Source of the DNA: Scandinavium goeteborgense
GTDB taxonomy: Bacteria; Pseudomonadota; Gammaproteobacteria; Enterobacterales; Enterobacteriaceae
Reading direction: 5' to 3'
Length of the DNA stretch: 64,000 nucleotides
Assembly (NCBI RefSeq): GCF_003935895.2
Contig: NZ_CP054058.1
Span: 2,337,177 to 2,401,176, forward strand
Positions 17,856 through 27,067 of the stretch are shown here, piece by piece (position 1 is the first letter of the stretch; every line of letters begins with the position of its first letter). The notes under the pieces are model-generated. The model made no database searches, was not told where the DNA came from, and saw nothing but the letters and a program-made list of their open reading frames with translations. Made by a program: the position numbers and the translations under genes.

Positions 17856-17884
17856 GCCGCAGCTTAGTCTGCGGTTTTTTCTTT
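17856..17884 (+). terminator. Plus-strand intrinsic terminator with no annotated gene upstream
   Basis: CCGCAG (17857-17862), loop CTTAGT, CTGCGG (17869-17874), then TTTTTTCTTTT. The T-run is on the plus strand, whereas both neighbours (rlhA and sutR) are on the minus strand. It overlaps the sutR stop codon. It implies a rightward transcript from about 17.7 kb, perhaps a small RNA. Confidence 0.65.
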
Positions 17885-18406
17885 TGGGTAATGGATTAAC
17901 GAATGGAACAACACAGTGCTGTCGGTCTGGTTGCGGTACGCATGCGGTTTATCCCCGGCGAAGCGTAATCCCTGGCCCTGTTGCACCTGCTGCCACTCCC
18001 CGTCGATACACATCTCCAGCGTGCCGTTAATCGCCACCACGTGCTCAATCACCCCGCTTTCATGCGGCGTGGATTCGCTCAGTGCGCCCGGCGCGAGGGT
18101 AATGGCGAAATGATCGTAATGTAAAACCGGGTCCCACGGGAAAATGGGCGTGACGACCATCGCTTGCTGCTGCGGATCGTAGGCCGTGACCTCGCTTTCC
18201 GGCGGGCTGATAAACAGCGAAAACGGCACGTTCAGACCGGTGGCAATTTTCCACAGCGTGGCGACCGTCGGGCTGGATTCGTTACGTTCGATTTGCCCGA
18301 GCATCGCCTTCGATACCCCGGTTTCTTCCGCAAGTTTTGACAAGCTCCACTCACGCTGCTGACGCAGGCTTTTCAGCGTGGTGGCCAAGTGTTGGGCAAT
18401 GTTCAT
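17864..18406 (-). CDS. sutR: XRE-cupin regulator SutR
   Basis: 180 aa. The N-terminal XRE helix-turn-helix (about residues 6-62, KLAEETGVSKAMLGQIERNESSPT) is followed by a C-terminal cupin domain (about residues 100-175) with HESGVIEHVVAINGTLEM. Orthologous to E. coli SutR (YdcN), which regulates sulfur-utilisation genes. AGGAGCCGCC precedes the start. It is divergent from ydcO, and the 91-bp spacer holds a long palindrome that is probably its operator. Confidence 0.9.
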   Translation of the reverse strand: MNIAQHLATTLKSLRQQREWSLSKLAEETGVSKAMLGQIERNESSPTVATLWKIATGLNVPFSLFISPPESEVTAYDPQQQAMVVTPIFPWDPVLHYDHFAITLAPGALSESTPHESGVIEHVVAINGTLEMCIDGEWQQVQQGQGLRFAGDKPHAYRNQTDSTVLFHSLIHYPKEKTAD

Positions 18407-18434
18407 GGCGGCTCCTTTTTGCCAAAGCTTACCA

Positions 18435-18489
18435 CTTGTGCGCTATAACGCCCAATGCTACATTTCATTCGGACGTTATAACGCACAAG
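18435..18489. promoter_or_regulatory. Long palindrome between sutR and ydcO, probable SutR operator
   Basis: CTTGTGCGCTATAACG (18435-18450) and CGTTATAACGCACAAG (18474-18489) are inverted copies matching at 15 of 16 bases, separated by 23 bp. The right arm ends just before the ydcO ribosome site (GAGGATT), so binding should block ydcO and could autoregulate sutR. Confidence 0.75.
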
Positions 18490-18497
18490 AGGATTCT

Positions 18498-19658
18498 ATG
18501 CGCGCCTTTCCTTTTTCCACACTGCTGGCCGGGTTTGTCGCGGTACTGGTGGGTTACGCCAGTTCCGCCGCCATCATCTGGCAGGCAGCCGCTGCCGCAG
18601 GGGCCGATGCACAGACCATTGCGGGCTGGATGACCGCGCTGGGCCTGGCGATGGGCATCAGTACGCTTATCCTGACGCTGTGGCGTAAAGTGCCCGTGCT
18701 GACGGCCTGGTCCACGCCGGGTGCGGCGCTGTTGGTGACGGGATTACAGGGCGTGACGCTGAATCAGGCGGTGGGTATTTTCATTTTCGCCAACGCCCTG
18801 ATTGTGTTGTGCGGGTTGACGGGTTTATTTGCGCGGCTGATGAAAATTATCCCGCATTCGCTGGCGGCGGCGATGCTCGCCGGGATTTTGCTGCGCTTTG
18901 GTTTGCAGGCTTTCACCCGCCTGCAAGACAATATTCTGCTGTGCGGCAGTATGCTGGCAGCGTGGCTGGTGTTTAAAGCCCTCGCCCCGCGCTATGCGGT
19001 GGTAGCGGCACTGCTGGCGGGCAGCGCGGTCGCCCTTTTATCCGGAGAGCTGCACGGCGAGACCCTGCATCTGGCGTTTGTTATGCCGCGCTACATCGCT
19101 CCGGAATTTACCCCTTCGCTGCTGCTGAGCGTCGGCCTGCCGTTCTTCCTGGTGACGATGGCGTCGCAGAACGCGCCGGGCATCGCCACCCTGAAAGCCT
19201 CCGGCTATCCGGCCCCGGTGTCAGTGCTCATCGTGGTTACCGGCGGCATCGCGTTGGCGTTTTCCCCGTACGGCGTCTTTTCGATTTGTATTGCGGCGAT
19301 CACCGCCGCGATTTGCCAAAGCCCGGAAGCCCATCCACAGGCCGATCAACGCTGGAAAGCCGCCGCGGCGGCGGGCAGTTTTTATCTGCTGGCGGGTGTT
19401 TTCGGCGGGTCGATTACGTCATTAATGGCGGCGTTACCCGTCGCCTGGATCCAGATGCTGGCAGGCCTGGCGCTGCTCGGCACCCTCAGCGGCAGCCTGG
19501 TGCAGGCGCTGGCGAAAGAAAACGAACGGGATGCGGCGATTGTCACCTTCCTGGTCACCGCCAGCGGATTAACGCTGACCGGCGTCGGTTCGGCATTTTG
19601 GGGATTAGTGGTGGGCGGAATATGCTTTAGTGTGCTGTCACTTTCCCGCCGCGCGTAG
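18498..19658 (+). CDS. ydcO: BenE-family membrane transporter YdcO
   Basis: The start MRAFPFSTLLAG (18498) follows GAGGATTCT. The frame open from 18378 would run through the operator and is not used. The 386-aa product has about 11-12 hydrophobic segments and aligns with E. coli YdcO, a member of the BenE (benzoate/H+ symporter-like) family. Conserved motifs include WSTPGAALL and MASQNAPGI. Substrate unproven. The 3' end overlaps the convergent AraC gene by 21 bp. Confidence 0.9.
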   Translation: MRAFPFSTLLAGFVAVLVGYASSAAIIWQAAAAAGADAQTIAGWMTALGLAMGISTLILTLWRKVPVLTAWSTPGAALLVTGLQGVTLNQAVGIFIFANALIVLCGLTGLFARLMKIIPHSLAAAMLAGILLRFGLQAFTRLQDNILLCGSMLAAWLVFKALAPRYAVVAALLAGSAVALLSGELHGETLHLAFVMPRYIAPEFTPSLLLSVGLPFFLVTMASQNAPGIATLKASGYPAPVSVLIVVTGGIALAFSPYGVFSICIAAITAAICQSPEAHPQADQRWKAAAAAGSFYLLAGVFGGSITSLMAALPVAWIQMLAGLALLGTLSGSLVQALAKENERDAAIVTFLVTASGLTLTGVGSAFWGLVVGGICFSVLSLSRRA

Positions 19659-20510
19659 CTGGGAGGGCGTCATGCCCAGTGCGCTTTTGAAGCGGTTGCT
19701 GAAGTGGCTGGCGGAGCTAAAACCACAAGCCAGCGCGATATCGGTCAATGGCAGCGCGGTGTGACGCACCAGCTCCTGCGCCCGCGCCATCCGGCGTTGC
19801 ATCACGTACTGATGCGGCGCCATTTTCATCGACAGCGTAAACATGCGCGCAAAGTGATATTCGCTGAGCGCCGCTTCCTGCGCCAAATCCGCCAGCGTCA
19901 GCGGCTGAGCAAGGTTCGCTTCCATATAGGCCAACACGTTGCGCAGTACGAAGGGAGCCAGCCCGCCGGTCACTTTCGGCAACTGCCACTGCGCGTTGGT
20001 GTAATGCTGGATTAAATGCGTCAGCAGCAGCGTGGTTGCCGAACTGAGTGCCAGATGATTGGCCTGCTGCTGCCAGTCGGCGTCGAGCAGAAAATGGCGG
20101 TACAGCGCGGTAATTTTGTCATCGGTGGCGAAGGTTTTTTCGTCGAGACGAAACGACGTCGGGCTGCGATCCCAGATTTTCTCGCCGGTTTCGCGCAGGT
20201 GTTCATCGGTGCAATACAGATGCACAAACGACAGGTTATCGCGGATATCCCAGCTCGATTCACTGTCTTTCGGCATCAGACAGAACCGGTCCGGTCCACC
20301 GCCGTTTTTCCAGCCATGGGGGGTTTTGTGGTAGCTCTCATAGCCGTCAGCCACGTACAGGCTGAGGGTATGGTGGTCACTTTGCACCGTTACGTTATCG
20401 TTTTGATTAAACCAGGCCGCCAGCTGAATGCCGGAATTCAGCGCCACCGTGTCACGCAGAACGGCGTTTTTTTGGCGCAGGGTTTCAAAAGTCGCGTAAT
20501 TATCGGGCAT
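19638..20510 (-). CDS. AraC-family transcriptional regulator
   Basis: 290 aa. The C-terminal AraC domain has two helix-turn-helix units (about residues 190-285): LTLADLAQEAALSEYHFARMF and LTDIALACGFSSASHFSNRFK, ending with MTPSQLRA. The N-terminal part is a cupin-like sensor rich in aromatic residues. It is divergent from the EamA transporter at 20698, separated by 187 bp, and is the obvious candidate to control it. Ligand unknown. Confidence 0.85.
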   Translation of the reverse strand: MPDNYATFETLRQKNAVLRDTVALNSGIQLAAWFNQNDNVTVQSDHHTLSLYVADGYESYHKTPHGWKNGGGPDRFCLMPKDSESSWDIRDNLSFVHLYCTDEHLRETGEKIWDRSPTSFRLDEKTFATDDKITALYRHFLLDADWQQQANHLALSSATTLLLTHLIQHYTNAQWQLPKVTGGLAPFVLRNVLAYMEANLAQPLTLADLAQEAALSEYHFARMFTLSMKMAPHQYVMQRRMARAQELVRHTALPLTDIALACGFSSASHFSNRFKSALGMTPSQLRAAGK

Positions 20511-20697
20511 CGTATTCGCTGTGGTGATAAGTCAGAACGCTAGTCTATGAATTGTCGCCCGCCCTTGCCAGCTTTACTCCGTCTACGATTGAAAAAAATG
20601 CGCAAGAATATGCAACTCGCCCGCAATCTCCTGCAAGCACGCTTTTGTGCCGTCGGTCACACTTCAGGCTATTACTGACTGAACAGAGAAAAAAATA

Positions 20698-21606
20698 ATG
20701 AATGTGCTGCTCTATTTTCTGGTGGTGGTTATCTGGGGAACCACCTGGATTGCGATTTTCCTGCAACAGGGACCCGTCGCCGCGCCGGTGTCGATCTTCT
20801 GGCGCTTTGCCGTCGCCAGCGTCACCCTGATGGTGGTGCTGAAAGTGATCGGACGCCTGCGTAAATTGCAGGTGCGCGATCATCTTTTCTGCATCATTCA
20901 GGGCTGCTGCGTGTTCTGCTTTAACTTCTGGTGTTTTTACACCGCGGCGAAGTGGATCAACACCGGACTGGAATCGGTGATTTTCTCGATGGCGGTACTG
21001 TTTAATGCCATCAACAGCTTCCTGTTTTACCGCCAGCAGCCACCGGGACGTTTTTACCTCGCTGCACTGCTCGGGTTAATCGGCATCGTGACGCTGTTCT
21101 GGGATGATTTGCAGGCCAGCGGTCTGAGCACCGAACTGCTGATGGGGATCGGCCTCAGCGCGTTGGGCACATACGGCTTCTCGCTGGGCAACATGTTGAG
21201 TATTCGTCACCAGCGCCATGGCCTGGAAACGCTGACCACCAATAGCTGGGCGATGCTGTACGGCACGATAGTCATGGGCGCGATTGCATTGATTCGTGGC
21301 GATAATTTCATGCCGGAGTTCACTTTCAGCTACATGGGGGCTCTGTTGTATCTGGCGATTTTCGGCTCAGTTATCGCTTTCGGTGCCTATTTTACTCTCG
21401 TCGGACGCATCGGGCCGTCCAACGCGGCGTACAGTACCCTGCTGTTCCCGCTAGTGGCACTGACCATTTCAACGTTTTATGAAGGTTACGTCTGGCACGC
21501 CAATGCGGTGCTTGGTCTGGGGCTGATACTGGTAGGCAATCTGGTGATGTTCGCGAAACCGGAAACCTGGTTTAAACGCGGCGTAATGCGTAAAAGCGTG
21601 GCATAA
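20698..21606 (+). CDS. EamA/DMT-family transporter
   Basis: 302 aa with ten predicted membrane segments arranged as two EamA repeats. The first opens with LVVVIWGTTWIAI, and the second includes SVIAFGAYFTLVGRIGPSNAAYSTLLFPL. Drug/metabolite transporters of this family usually export amino acids or metabolites. It is transcribed divergently from the AraC gene. Followed by a hairpin shared with convergent ydcL. Confidence 0.85.
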   Translation: MNVLLYFLVVVIWGTTWIAIFLQQGPVAAPVSIFWRFAVASVTLMVVLKVIGRLRKLQVRDHLFCIIQGCCVFCFNFWCFYTAAKWINTGLESVIFSMAVLFNAINSFLFYRQQPPGRFYLAALLGLIGIVTLFWDDLQASGLSTELLMGIGLSALGTYGFSLGNMLSIRHQRHGLETLTTNSWAMLYGTIVMGAIALIRGDNFMPEFTFSYMGALLYLAIFGSVIAFGAYFTLVGRIGPSNAAYSTLLFPLVALTISTFYEGYVWHANAVLGLGLILVGNLVMFAKPETWFKRGVMRKSVA

Positions 21607-21633
21607 AAAAACCGGCGGTTTGCGCCGCCGGTT
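21605..21633 (-). terminator. Intrinsic terminator of ydcL
   Basis: ACCGGCGG (21611-21618) and CCGCCGGT (21625-21632) pair around TTTGCG. On the minus strand the hairpin is followed by TTTTTT, so it terminates leftward transcription from ydcL. On the plus strand it lacks a T-run. Confidence 0.8.
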
Positions 21634-21651
21634 CTCAGGATTGCTGTAGAT

Positions 21652-22320
21652 TTACACCGGGTCAGGCCTAAACTTGATGGCATCAATCGCCATCTCATCA
21701 ATTACCGCTTTCAACGTTTCCGCCGTCACGGGCGTGTTCTCGTTCGCGAGGTCCTGGCCCTCACCTTTACGCACCACTTTGATCACTGGCTTATTGGTTT
21801 TCGGGTCGATAAGCTCGCCTTCAAAGTACAGATTAGTGTCCATGGTCCGATGCCCTGTCGCCATTTGCGTTCCCGCCACCACTAACGCGACCGGAATAAC
21901 CTCGTAGAACTGCAGCCCTTCTTTGCTTGAATCCACACCGGTAATGGCACCACGGAAAATCAGGCTGCGCGGGCCTGCGGTGGTGACCAGCGGCTTCCTT
22001 TCAGAAATCGCTTTTTTCATTTCCTGGTTGGTGTAATTCAGGATTTCAGACATCGCCTGTTCGCCAAACTGGGTCGTCGGCTTGGGTACCGGATAATAGA
22101 CAATCGGGTGATACACGACGTTGTCGTAATCCGCCGGGTTGTAGTTCGGATCAATCCAACGCAATTCCGGCTTGCCGGAGGCAGACGTGGTTTCCTGGAG
22201 GTCGGAGTAATTTTTCAGAAAGCCAGAATACTTGTCAGGCGAGGCTAACTTGGAAGCACATCCGGTAAGCGCTAACGTGCCCGCAAGTGCGGCCACTTTC
22301 AATAAAGTTTTGCTATGCAT
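21652..22320 (-). CDS. ydcL: Lipoprotein YdcL (DUF3313)
   Basis: 222 aa from MHSKTLLKV (22320), the length of E. coli YdcL. Signal peptide with lipobox L-T-G-C. Conserved internal block AGPRSLIFRGAITGVDSSKEG, shared with the E. coli protein. A predicted envelope lipoprotein, function unknown. An upstream in-frame Met at 22344 is probably not the start. Confidence 0.9.
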   Translation of the reverse strand: MHSKTLLKVAALAGTLALTGCASKLASPDKYSGFLKNYSDLQETTSASGKPELRWIDPNYNPADYDNVVYHPIVYYPVPKPTTQFGEQAMSEILNYTNQEMKKAISERKPLVTTAGPRSLIFRGAITGVDSSKEGLQFYEVIPVALVVAGTQMATGHRTMDTNLYFEGELIDPKTNKPVIKVVRKGEGQDLANENTPVTAETLKAVIDEMAIDAIKFRPDPV

Positions 22321-22422
22321 AAAAGAGTCCCTGTAAAAGTGCAATTGCGGGCTCTTTATAACAAACGACCTTAGTCTTTTTGTGGGAAAAAAAGCGGTTG
22401 CGTTAATATTCCAGATTTAATT

Positions 22423-22448
22423 ATCACCCACTAAAAATAGTGGGTGAT
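22423..22448 (-). terminator. Hairpin 3' of the dipeptide-binding-protein gene
   Basis: ATCACCCACTA (22423-22433) and TAGTGGGTGAT (22438-22448) form a perfect 11-bp stem with a four-base loop. The following bases on the minus strand are only moderately T-rich, so it may serve as a 3'-end protector as well as a terminator. Confidence 0.6.
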
Positions 22449-22455
22449 GAAAGGC

Positions 22456-24048
22456 TTATTTGATGTCAACTGGGTAGAACAAGTGTTTGCCAAACGGGTC
22501 GATTTCATAGCCGCTGACATTTTTGCGCACCGGTTCGAAAATGGTCGAATGGGCAATCATTACCGCGGGCATCTGGTCGTGCATCATCTGCTGCGCCTGC
22601 TGATACAGCGCCGTACGTTTCTGCTGATCGGTTATCGATTTCGCTTCAGCGATAAGCTTATCGAACGGCGCATAACACCACTTCGCCGAGTTCGAACCGC
22701 CGTTGGCTGACTGGCAGGTAAACAGCGGCCCGAAGAAGTTATCCGGATCGCCCGTCGCCGTCGTCCAGCCCATCAGTGCAGCCTGATGCTCACCGTCTTT
22801 CACCCGTTTCAGGTATTCGCCCCACTCATAGGTCGTGATGGTGGTTTTGACGCCAATTTTCGCCCAGTCGGCCTGGATCATCTCCGCCATGCGCTTAGCA
22901 TTCGGGTTGTACGGTCGCTGCACCGGCATCGCCCATAAATCGACGCTTAAACCGTCGGGATAACCCGCCTCTTTCAGCAACGCTTTGGCTTTCTCCGGAT
23001 CGAAGTCGTAATCCTTCAACGCGCTGTCGGCGCTCCACACGCCCGGCGGCAGCAGGTTTTTCGCGACGGTGCCGGTGCCGTGGAATACCGCATCAATGAT
23101 CGCTGGTTTGTTAATGGCCATCGCCAGCGCCTGACGCACTTTCACGTTATCAAACGGCGGCTTTTGGGTATTGAACGACAGGAAGCCGGTATTCAGCCCA
23201 GCCTTGCTCATCAGGTTAATGTCTTTGTTTTCTTTCATACGCGGCAAATCGGCCGGATTGGGGAACGGCATCACCTGACACTCGTTTTTCTCAAGCTTGG
23301 CATAACGCACCGAGGCGTCCGGCGTGATGCTGAACACCAGTCGGTCAATTTTGGCCTTGCCCTGCCAGTAATCCGGGAAGGCGGTGTACAGAATGCGTGA
23401 ATCTTTCTGGTACTGTGCCAGCTTAAACGGCCCGGTCCCTACCGGGTTCATGTCGACGCGCTCCGGCGTGCCCGCTTTCATCATCGCGTCGGCATATTCG
23501 CTGGAGAGAATCGAGGCGAAATACCAGGCCAGATCCGCCACAAACGGCGCTTCCGGGTGCGCCAGGGTAAAGCGCACCGTATGGTCATCCACTTTGTCGA
23601 TTTGGGTAATCAGCTTGCCAAACTCGAGGCTTTCGAAGTTGGAATAGCTGCCGCCGGATACCTTGTGGTACGGGTTGTTTTCATCCTTTTGACGCATGAA
23701 CGAGAAGATAACGTCATCGGCGTTGAAATCCCGCGTTGGGGTAAAGTATTTGTTGCTCTGAAACTTCACGCCCTTGCGCAGATGGAAGGTGTAGACCTTG
23801 CCGTCGTCGCTCACGTCCCAGCTTTCCGCGAGGCTCGGCACCAGTTCAGTGGTACCCGGAGTGAAATCCACCAGCCGGTTATACACCGGCACGGCGCTGG
23901 CATCGACGCTGGTCCCCGAGGTGTATAACTGCGGGTTAAAATTCTCTGGTGATCCTTCCGAACAGTACACCAGCGTCTTCGCCGCCACGGTGGAACTTAC
24001 CGTCAGGGCCGCTATCGCCAGTGCCAGCGTTGTCAGTTTGCTTTTCAT
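22456..24048 (-). CDS. ABC transporter dipeptide/heme-binding protein, DppA-like
   Basis: 530 aa. The start at 24048 is seven bases after AGGAAA. Signal peptide MKSKLTTLALAIAALTVSSTVAA. SBP family 5 (DppA/OppA): LVYCSEGSPENFNPQLYTSG, DVSDDGKVYTFHLRKGVKF, DDVIFSFMR, VGTGPFKL. Highly similar in pattern to DppA, but no permease or ATPase genes are adjacent, so it may feed the Dpp permease or another one in trans. Divergent from the peptidase-T-like gene 93 bp away, which suggests joint peptide use. Confidence 0.88.
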   Translation of the reverse strand: MKSKLTTLALAIAALTVSSTVAAKTLVYCSEGSPENFNPQLYTSGTSVDASAVPVYNRLVDFTPGTTELVPSLAESWDVSDDGKVYTFHLRKGVKFQSNKYFTPTRDFNADDVIFSFMRQKDENNPYHKVSGGSYSNFESLEFGKLITQIDKVDDHTVRFTLAHPEAPFVADLAWYFASILSSEYADAMMKAGTPERVDMNPVGTGPFKLAQYQKDSRILYTAFPDYWQGKAKIDRLVFSITPDASVRYAKLEKNECQVMPFPNPADLPRMKENKDINLMSKAGLNTGFLSFNTQKPPFDNVKVRQALAMAINKPAIIDAVFHGTGTVAKNLLPPGVWSADSALKDYDFDPEKAKALLKEAGYPDGLSVDLWAMPVQRPYNPNAKRMAEMIQADWAKIGVKTTITTYEWGEYLKRVKDGEHQAALMGWTTATGDPDNFFGPLFTCQSANGGSNSAKWCYAPFDKLIAEAKSITDQQKRTALYQQAQQMMHDQMPAVMIAHSTIFEPVRKNVSGYEIDPFGKHLFYPVDIK

Positions 24049-24141
24049 GTCCATTTCCTGTTCTTATTGATTTAGACTTCAATTGATACCATCAAACACA
24101 AATTGCAAACACCTGATAACTAAAATAAAGAAGGAATCACT

Positions 24142-25374
24142 ATGTCTTCTCCGCTCGCCAGTCAATTAACCCAACGCTTCTTCCGCTACCTGGCTATCAC
24201 CAGTCAAAGCGATGCCAGCGCCACCACGCTGCCGACCACTGTTGGTCAGCATGAAATGGCGCGAGAGCTCACCAAAGAGCTGACACAGCTGGGTCTGGAG
24301 AGCATTGAAATTGACGAACACGCCACCGTCACCGCGGTGAAAAAAGGGAACGTCGACGGTGCGCCACGCATCGGTTTTATCACCCATATTGATACCGTAG
24401 ACGTCGGTTTAGCACCGGATATTCATCCACAAATCCTGCGTTTTACCGGTCAGGATCTCTGTTTGAACGCCGAACAAAACGTCTGGCTACGCGTCGATGA
24501 GCATCCTGAAATTCTCGCCTATCCCGATGAAGAGATTATTTTCGGCGACGGCACCAGCGTGCTTGGGGCGGATAACAAAGCAGCGGTCACCGTGGTCATG
24601 ACCCTGCTGGAGAATTTGACGGAGCAACAGCGTCACGGCGATATCGTGGTGGCGTTCGTGCCGGATGAAGAAGTGGGCCTGCGCGGGGCTAAAGCGCTGG
24701 ATCTGGAGCGTCGCTTCAATGTCGATTTCGCCTGGACCATCGATTGCTGCGAGCTTGGCGAGATTGTTTACGAGAACTTTAACGCCGCAGCCGCGGAAAT
24801 CCGCTTCACTGGTGTAACCGCCCACCCGATGTCAGCCAAAGGCGTGTTGGTGAATCCGCTGTTGATGGCGACGGATTTCATCAGTCATTTTGACCGGTCG
24901 CAAACGCCGGAACACACCGAGGGCCGCGAAGGCTACGTCTGGTTTAACGGCATGGACGCGGTGCAGAGCCAGGCGATTCTTCGCGCCAATATTCGTGATT
25001 TTGATCTGCAAAATTTTGAGCGCCGTAAACAGCAAATTGCCGATATCGCCGCGAAGATTGCCGCGCAGTATCCGACGGCCAAAGTGGAATTTCAGATAAG
25101 CGATACTTACAGCAACATCAGCAACGCCGTGGGTGAAGATCGTCGCGCTATCGACCTGATGTTTGAGGCAATGGAAAGTCTGGGGATTACGCCGAAACCC
25201 ACGCCGATGCGCGGGGGCACCGACGGCGCGGCGCTGTCAGCCAAAGGGCTGCTGACCCCGAACTTCTTCACCGGCGCGCACAACTTCCACTCGAAGTTTG
25301 AATTTTTGCCGCTGAAATCGTTCGAGGCTTCGTACAATGTTGCCCTTCAGCTGTGTCTGCTGGCCGCGCGTTAA
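24142..25374 (+). CDS. Peptidase T-like M20 metallopeptidase
   Basis: 410 aa, cytoplasmic, family M20B. Metal-site motifs are visible: THIDTVD (His/Asp), VLGADNKAA (bridging Asp), PDEEVG (catalytic Glu and ligand Glu), the Asp in TIDCCELGE, and [11 protein letters not shown] (last His). PepT enzymes remove N-terminal residues from tripeptides. This copy differs from E. coli PepT over much of its length (for example the DCCELGE segment in place of a Gly-rich one), so it is likely a second, divergent peptidase T. The 3' end overlaps convergent tehB by 4 bp. Confidence 0.85.
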   Translation: MSSPLASQLTQRFFRYLAITSQSDASATTLPTTVGQHEMARELTKELTQLGLESIEIDEHATVTAVKKGNVDGAPRIGFITHIDTVDVGLAPDIHPQILRFTGQDLCLNAEQNVWLRVDEHPEILAYPDEEIIFGDGTSVLGADNKAAVTVVMTLLENLTEQQRHGDIVVAFVPDEEVGLRGAKALDLERRFNVDFAWTIDCCELGEIVYENFNAAAAEIRFTGVTAHPMSAKGVLVNPLLMATDFISHFDRSQTPEHTEGREGYVWFNGMDAVQSQAILRANIRDFDLQNFERRKQQIADIAAKIAAQYPTAKVEFQISDTYSNISNAVGEDRRAIDLMFEAMESLGITPKPTPMRGGTDGAALSAKGLLTPNFFTGAHNFHSKFEFLPLKSFEASYNVALQLCLLAAR

Positions 25375-25967
25375 GCGGGTTTGCGCGCCAGCATAGTGGC
25401 GAAACGCAGTTTAATGCGATTGCCGTTGGCGTCGGTGCGATGTAACTCACCGACGTCCTCGTTATAACGGTCAAATTCCCAGCCTGCGTAATAATCCTTC
25501 AGCTCGCCCTGTTTAAAGGCAAACGGGAAACCGACGTTACACGGATAGTCGTCGGTATCCATCGCCGCGACGATCAGGTTCCAGCCGCCCGGTTTGGTGC
25601 AGCGCTGCATGTTGGCGATCAACCCTGGGATGGTGTCGGCCTGGAGGAACATCATCACCACGGTCGACAGAATAAAGTCATATTCGCCCTCGAACGTCAG
25701 CGTATTGAGGTCAAGCTCTTTCGAGCGCAGATTATCCAACCCTTCCGCCTGACGAACCGTTTCCAGATTCATAATGCCCGCCGGGTTTTTATCCCACGCC
25801 GTCACGTCAAAGCCGTTCGCCGCCAGATACAGACTATTGCGTCCGTTTCCGCAGCCTAAATCCAGCGTTTTGCCTGGGGCGATTTTGGTCGCCGCATGCA
25901 GCACTTCGGAATGGGTGCGCGTCATGCCGTATTTATCAGTGAAGTAATTTTCATCGCAGCGGGTCAT
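25371..25967 (-). CDS. tehB: Tellurite methyltransferase TehB
   Basis: 198 aa, orthologous to E. coli TehB, a SAM-dependent methyltransferase that confers tellurite resistance. The SAM motif is [18 protein letters not shown] (about residues 36-53), and [13 protein letters not shown] is motif II. AGGACTCCCG precedes the start. In E. coli it follows tehA; here tehA is absent and tehB stands alone between pepT-like and ydcK. Confidence 0.92.
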   Translation of the reverse strand: MTRCDENYFTDKYGMTRTHSEVLHAATKIAPGKTLDLGCGNGRNSLYLAANGFDVTAWDKNPAGIMNLETVRQAEGLDNLRSKELDLNTLTFEGEYDFILSTVVMMFLQADTIPGLIANMQRCTKPGGWNLIVAAMDTDDYPCNVGFPFAFKQGELKDYYAGWEFDRYNEDVGELHRTDANGNRIKLRFATMLARKPA

Positions 25968-26086
25968 CGGGAGTCCTTATCGGCTATCGGTTTATGCTTT
26001 AAAGATGCATTTTAAAAGAATCTTATGGGTCGCGTCACTGAGATTCTTTGCTACGTTTATGTTAAGCCCCCGTTACGAGAAGAGTA

Positions 26087-27067
26087 ATGAACAAGTACCG
26101 TCTCAGCGACACCTCACGTGCATACAGTTATCAGCAAGATACTGAAAAAAAGAGCGTTACCCTCTGGCAGATCATCGCGCTACGCGATTTTGCTGACGTG
26201 ACGCAGGACACCGCAGGCGGATGGGTCGACGCTGAAACGGCGCTCAGTCAGGAGGGCGACTGCTGGATTTACGATCAAAATAGCGTGGTATTTGCCGACG
26301 CTAAGATAACGGGCAATGCGCGCATTACGCAGGCTTGTACCCTGTCGCACGGCGCAGTGATTGAGGATAATGCCTGGATTGACGGCGCGATTATCAGTCA
26401 TCAGGCACAAATAAGTGACAACGTCACTGTTCAGCATTCGCGAGTGCGTGGAAAATGCCATATTTTCGGTGAGGCGCGCATTCTCAACGAGTGTGACATT
26501 ATCGCCGCTATGGGTTTAACGCCCGACAGCACGCAACACCTGCAAATCTACGATCGCGCCACCGTCAGCAATTCTCGCGTTGTGCATCAGGCGCAAATCT
26601 ACGGCGAGGCGATTGTCGACCAGGCCTTTATCGAGCATCGGGCTGAAGTGTTTGACGCCGCGCTGTTGCAGGGCAACGAAGAAAACAACGTCTGGGTGTG
26701 CGACTGCGCAAAAGTTTACGGCAATGCGCGCGTGGTGGCGGGCAGAGGCGAAGACGCGATTCCCACGTTGCGATACAGCTCGCAGGTGGCGGAAAACGCG
26801 GTGGTCGAAGGCAACTGCGTGCTTAAGCATCACGTGCTGATCGGCGGTCACGCATGGCTGCGCGGCGGCCCGATTCTGCTCGACGACAAAATCCTGATTG
26901 AGGGCAACGCGCGGGTCATCGGTGACGTGGTTATCGAGCATCGCGTCGAAATCTGCGGCAACGCCATTATCGAAGCCTATGCTGGCGACCGCATTCACAT
27001 TCGCGGGCGCAAGGTTATCAACGGCGACGAACGCGTGACCCGCACGCCGCTGCTGGGCTCACTCTAA
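26087..27067 (+). CDS. ydcK: Left-handed beta-helix protein YdcK
   Basis: 326 aa, orthologous to E. coli YdcK. It consists of many hexapeptide-like turns (for example [20 protein letters not shown] and [20 protein letters not shown]) forming a left-handed parallel beta-helix, as in bacterial acyltransferases. No confirmed activity is known to me. Its 3' end overlaps convergent rimL by 9 bp. Confidence 0.9.
   Translation: MNKYRLSDTSRAYSYQQDTEKKSVTLWQIIALRDFADVTQDTAGGWVDAETALSQEGDCWIYDQNSVVFADAKITGNARITQACTLSHGAVIEDNAWIDGAIISHQAQISDNVTVQHSRVRGKCHIFGEARILNECDIIAAMGLTPDSTQHLQIYDRATVSNSRVVHQAQIYGEAIVDQAFIEHRAEVFDAALLQGNEENNVWVCDCAKVYGNARVVAGRGEDAIPTLRYSSQVAENAVVEGNCVLKHHVLIGGHAWLRGGPILLDDKILIEGNARVIGDVVIEHRVEICGNAIIEAYAGDRIHIRGRKVINGDERVTRTPLLGSL

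Noticed and set aside
18378-18497. N-terminal extension of ydcO from 18378
   Set aside because: It crosses the sutR start and the operator palindrome; the ribosome site and family alignment favour 18498.
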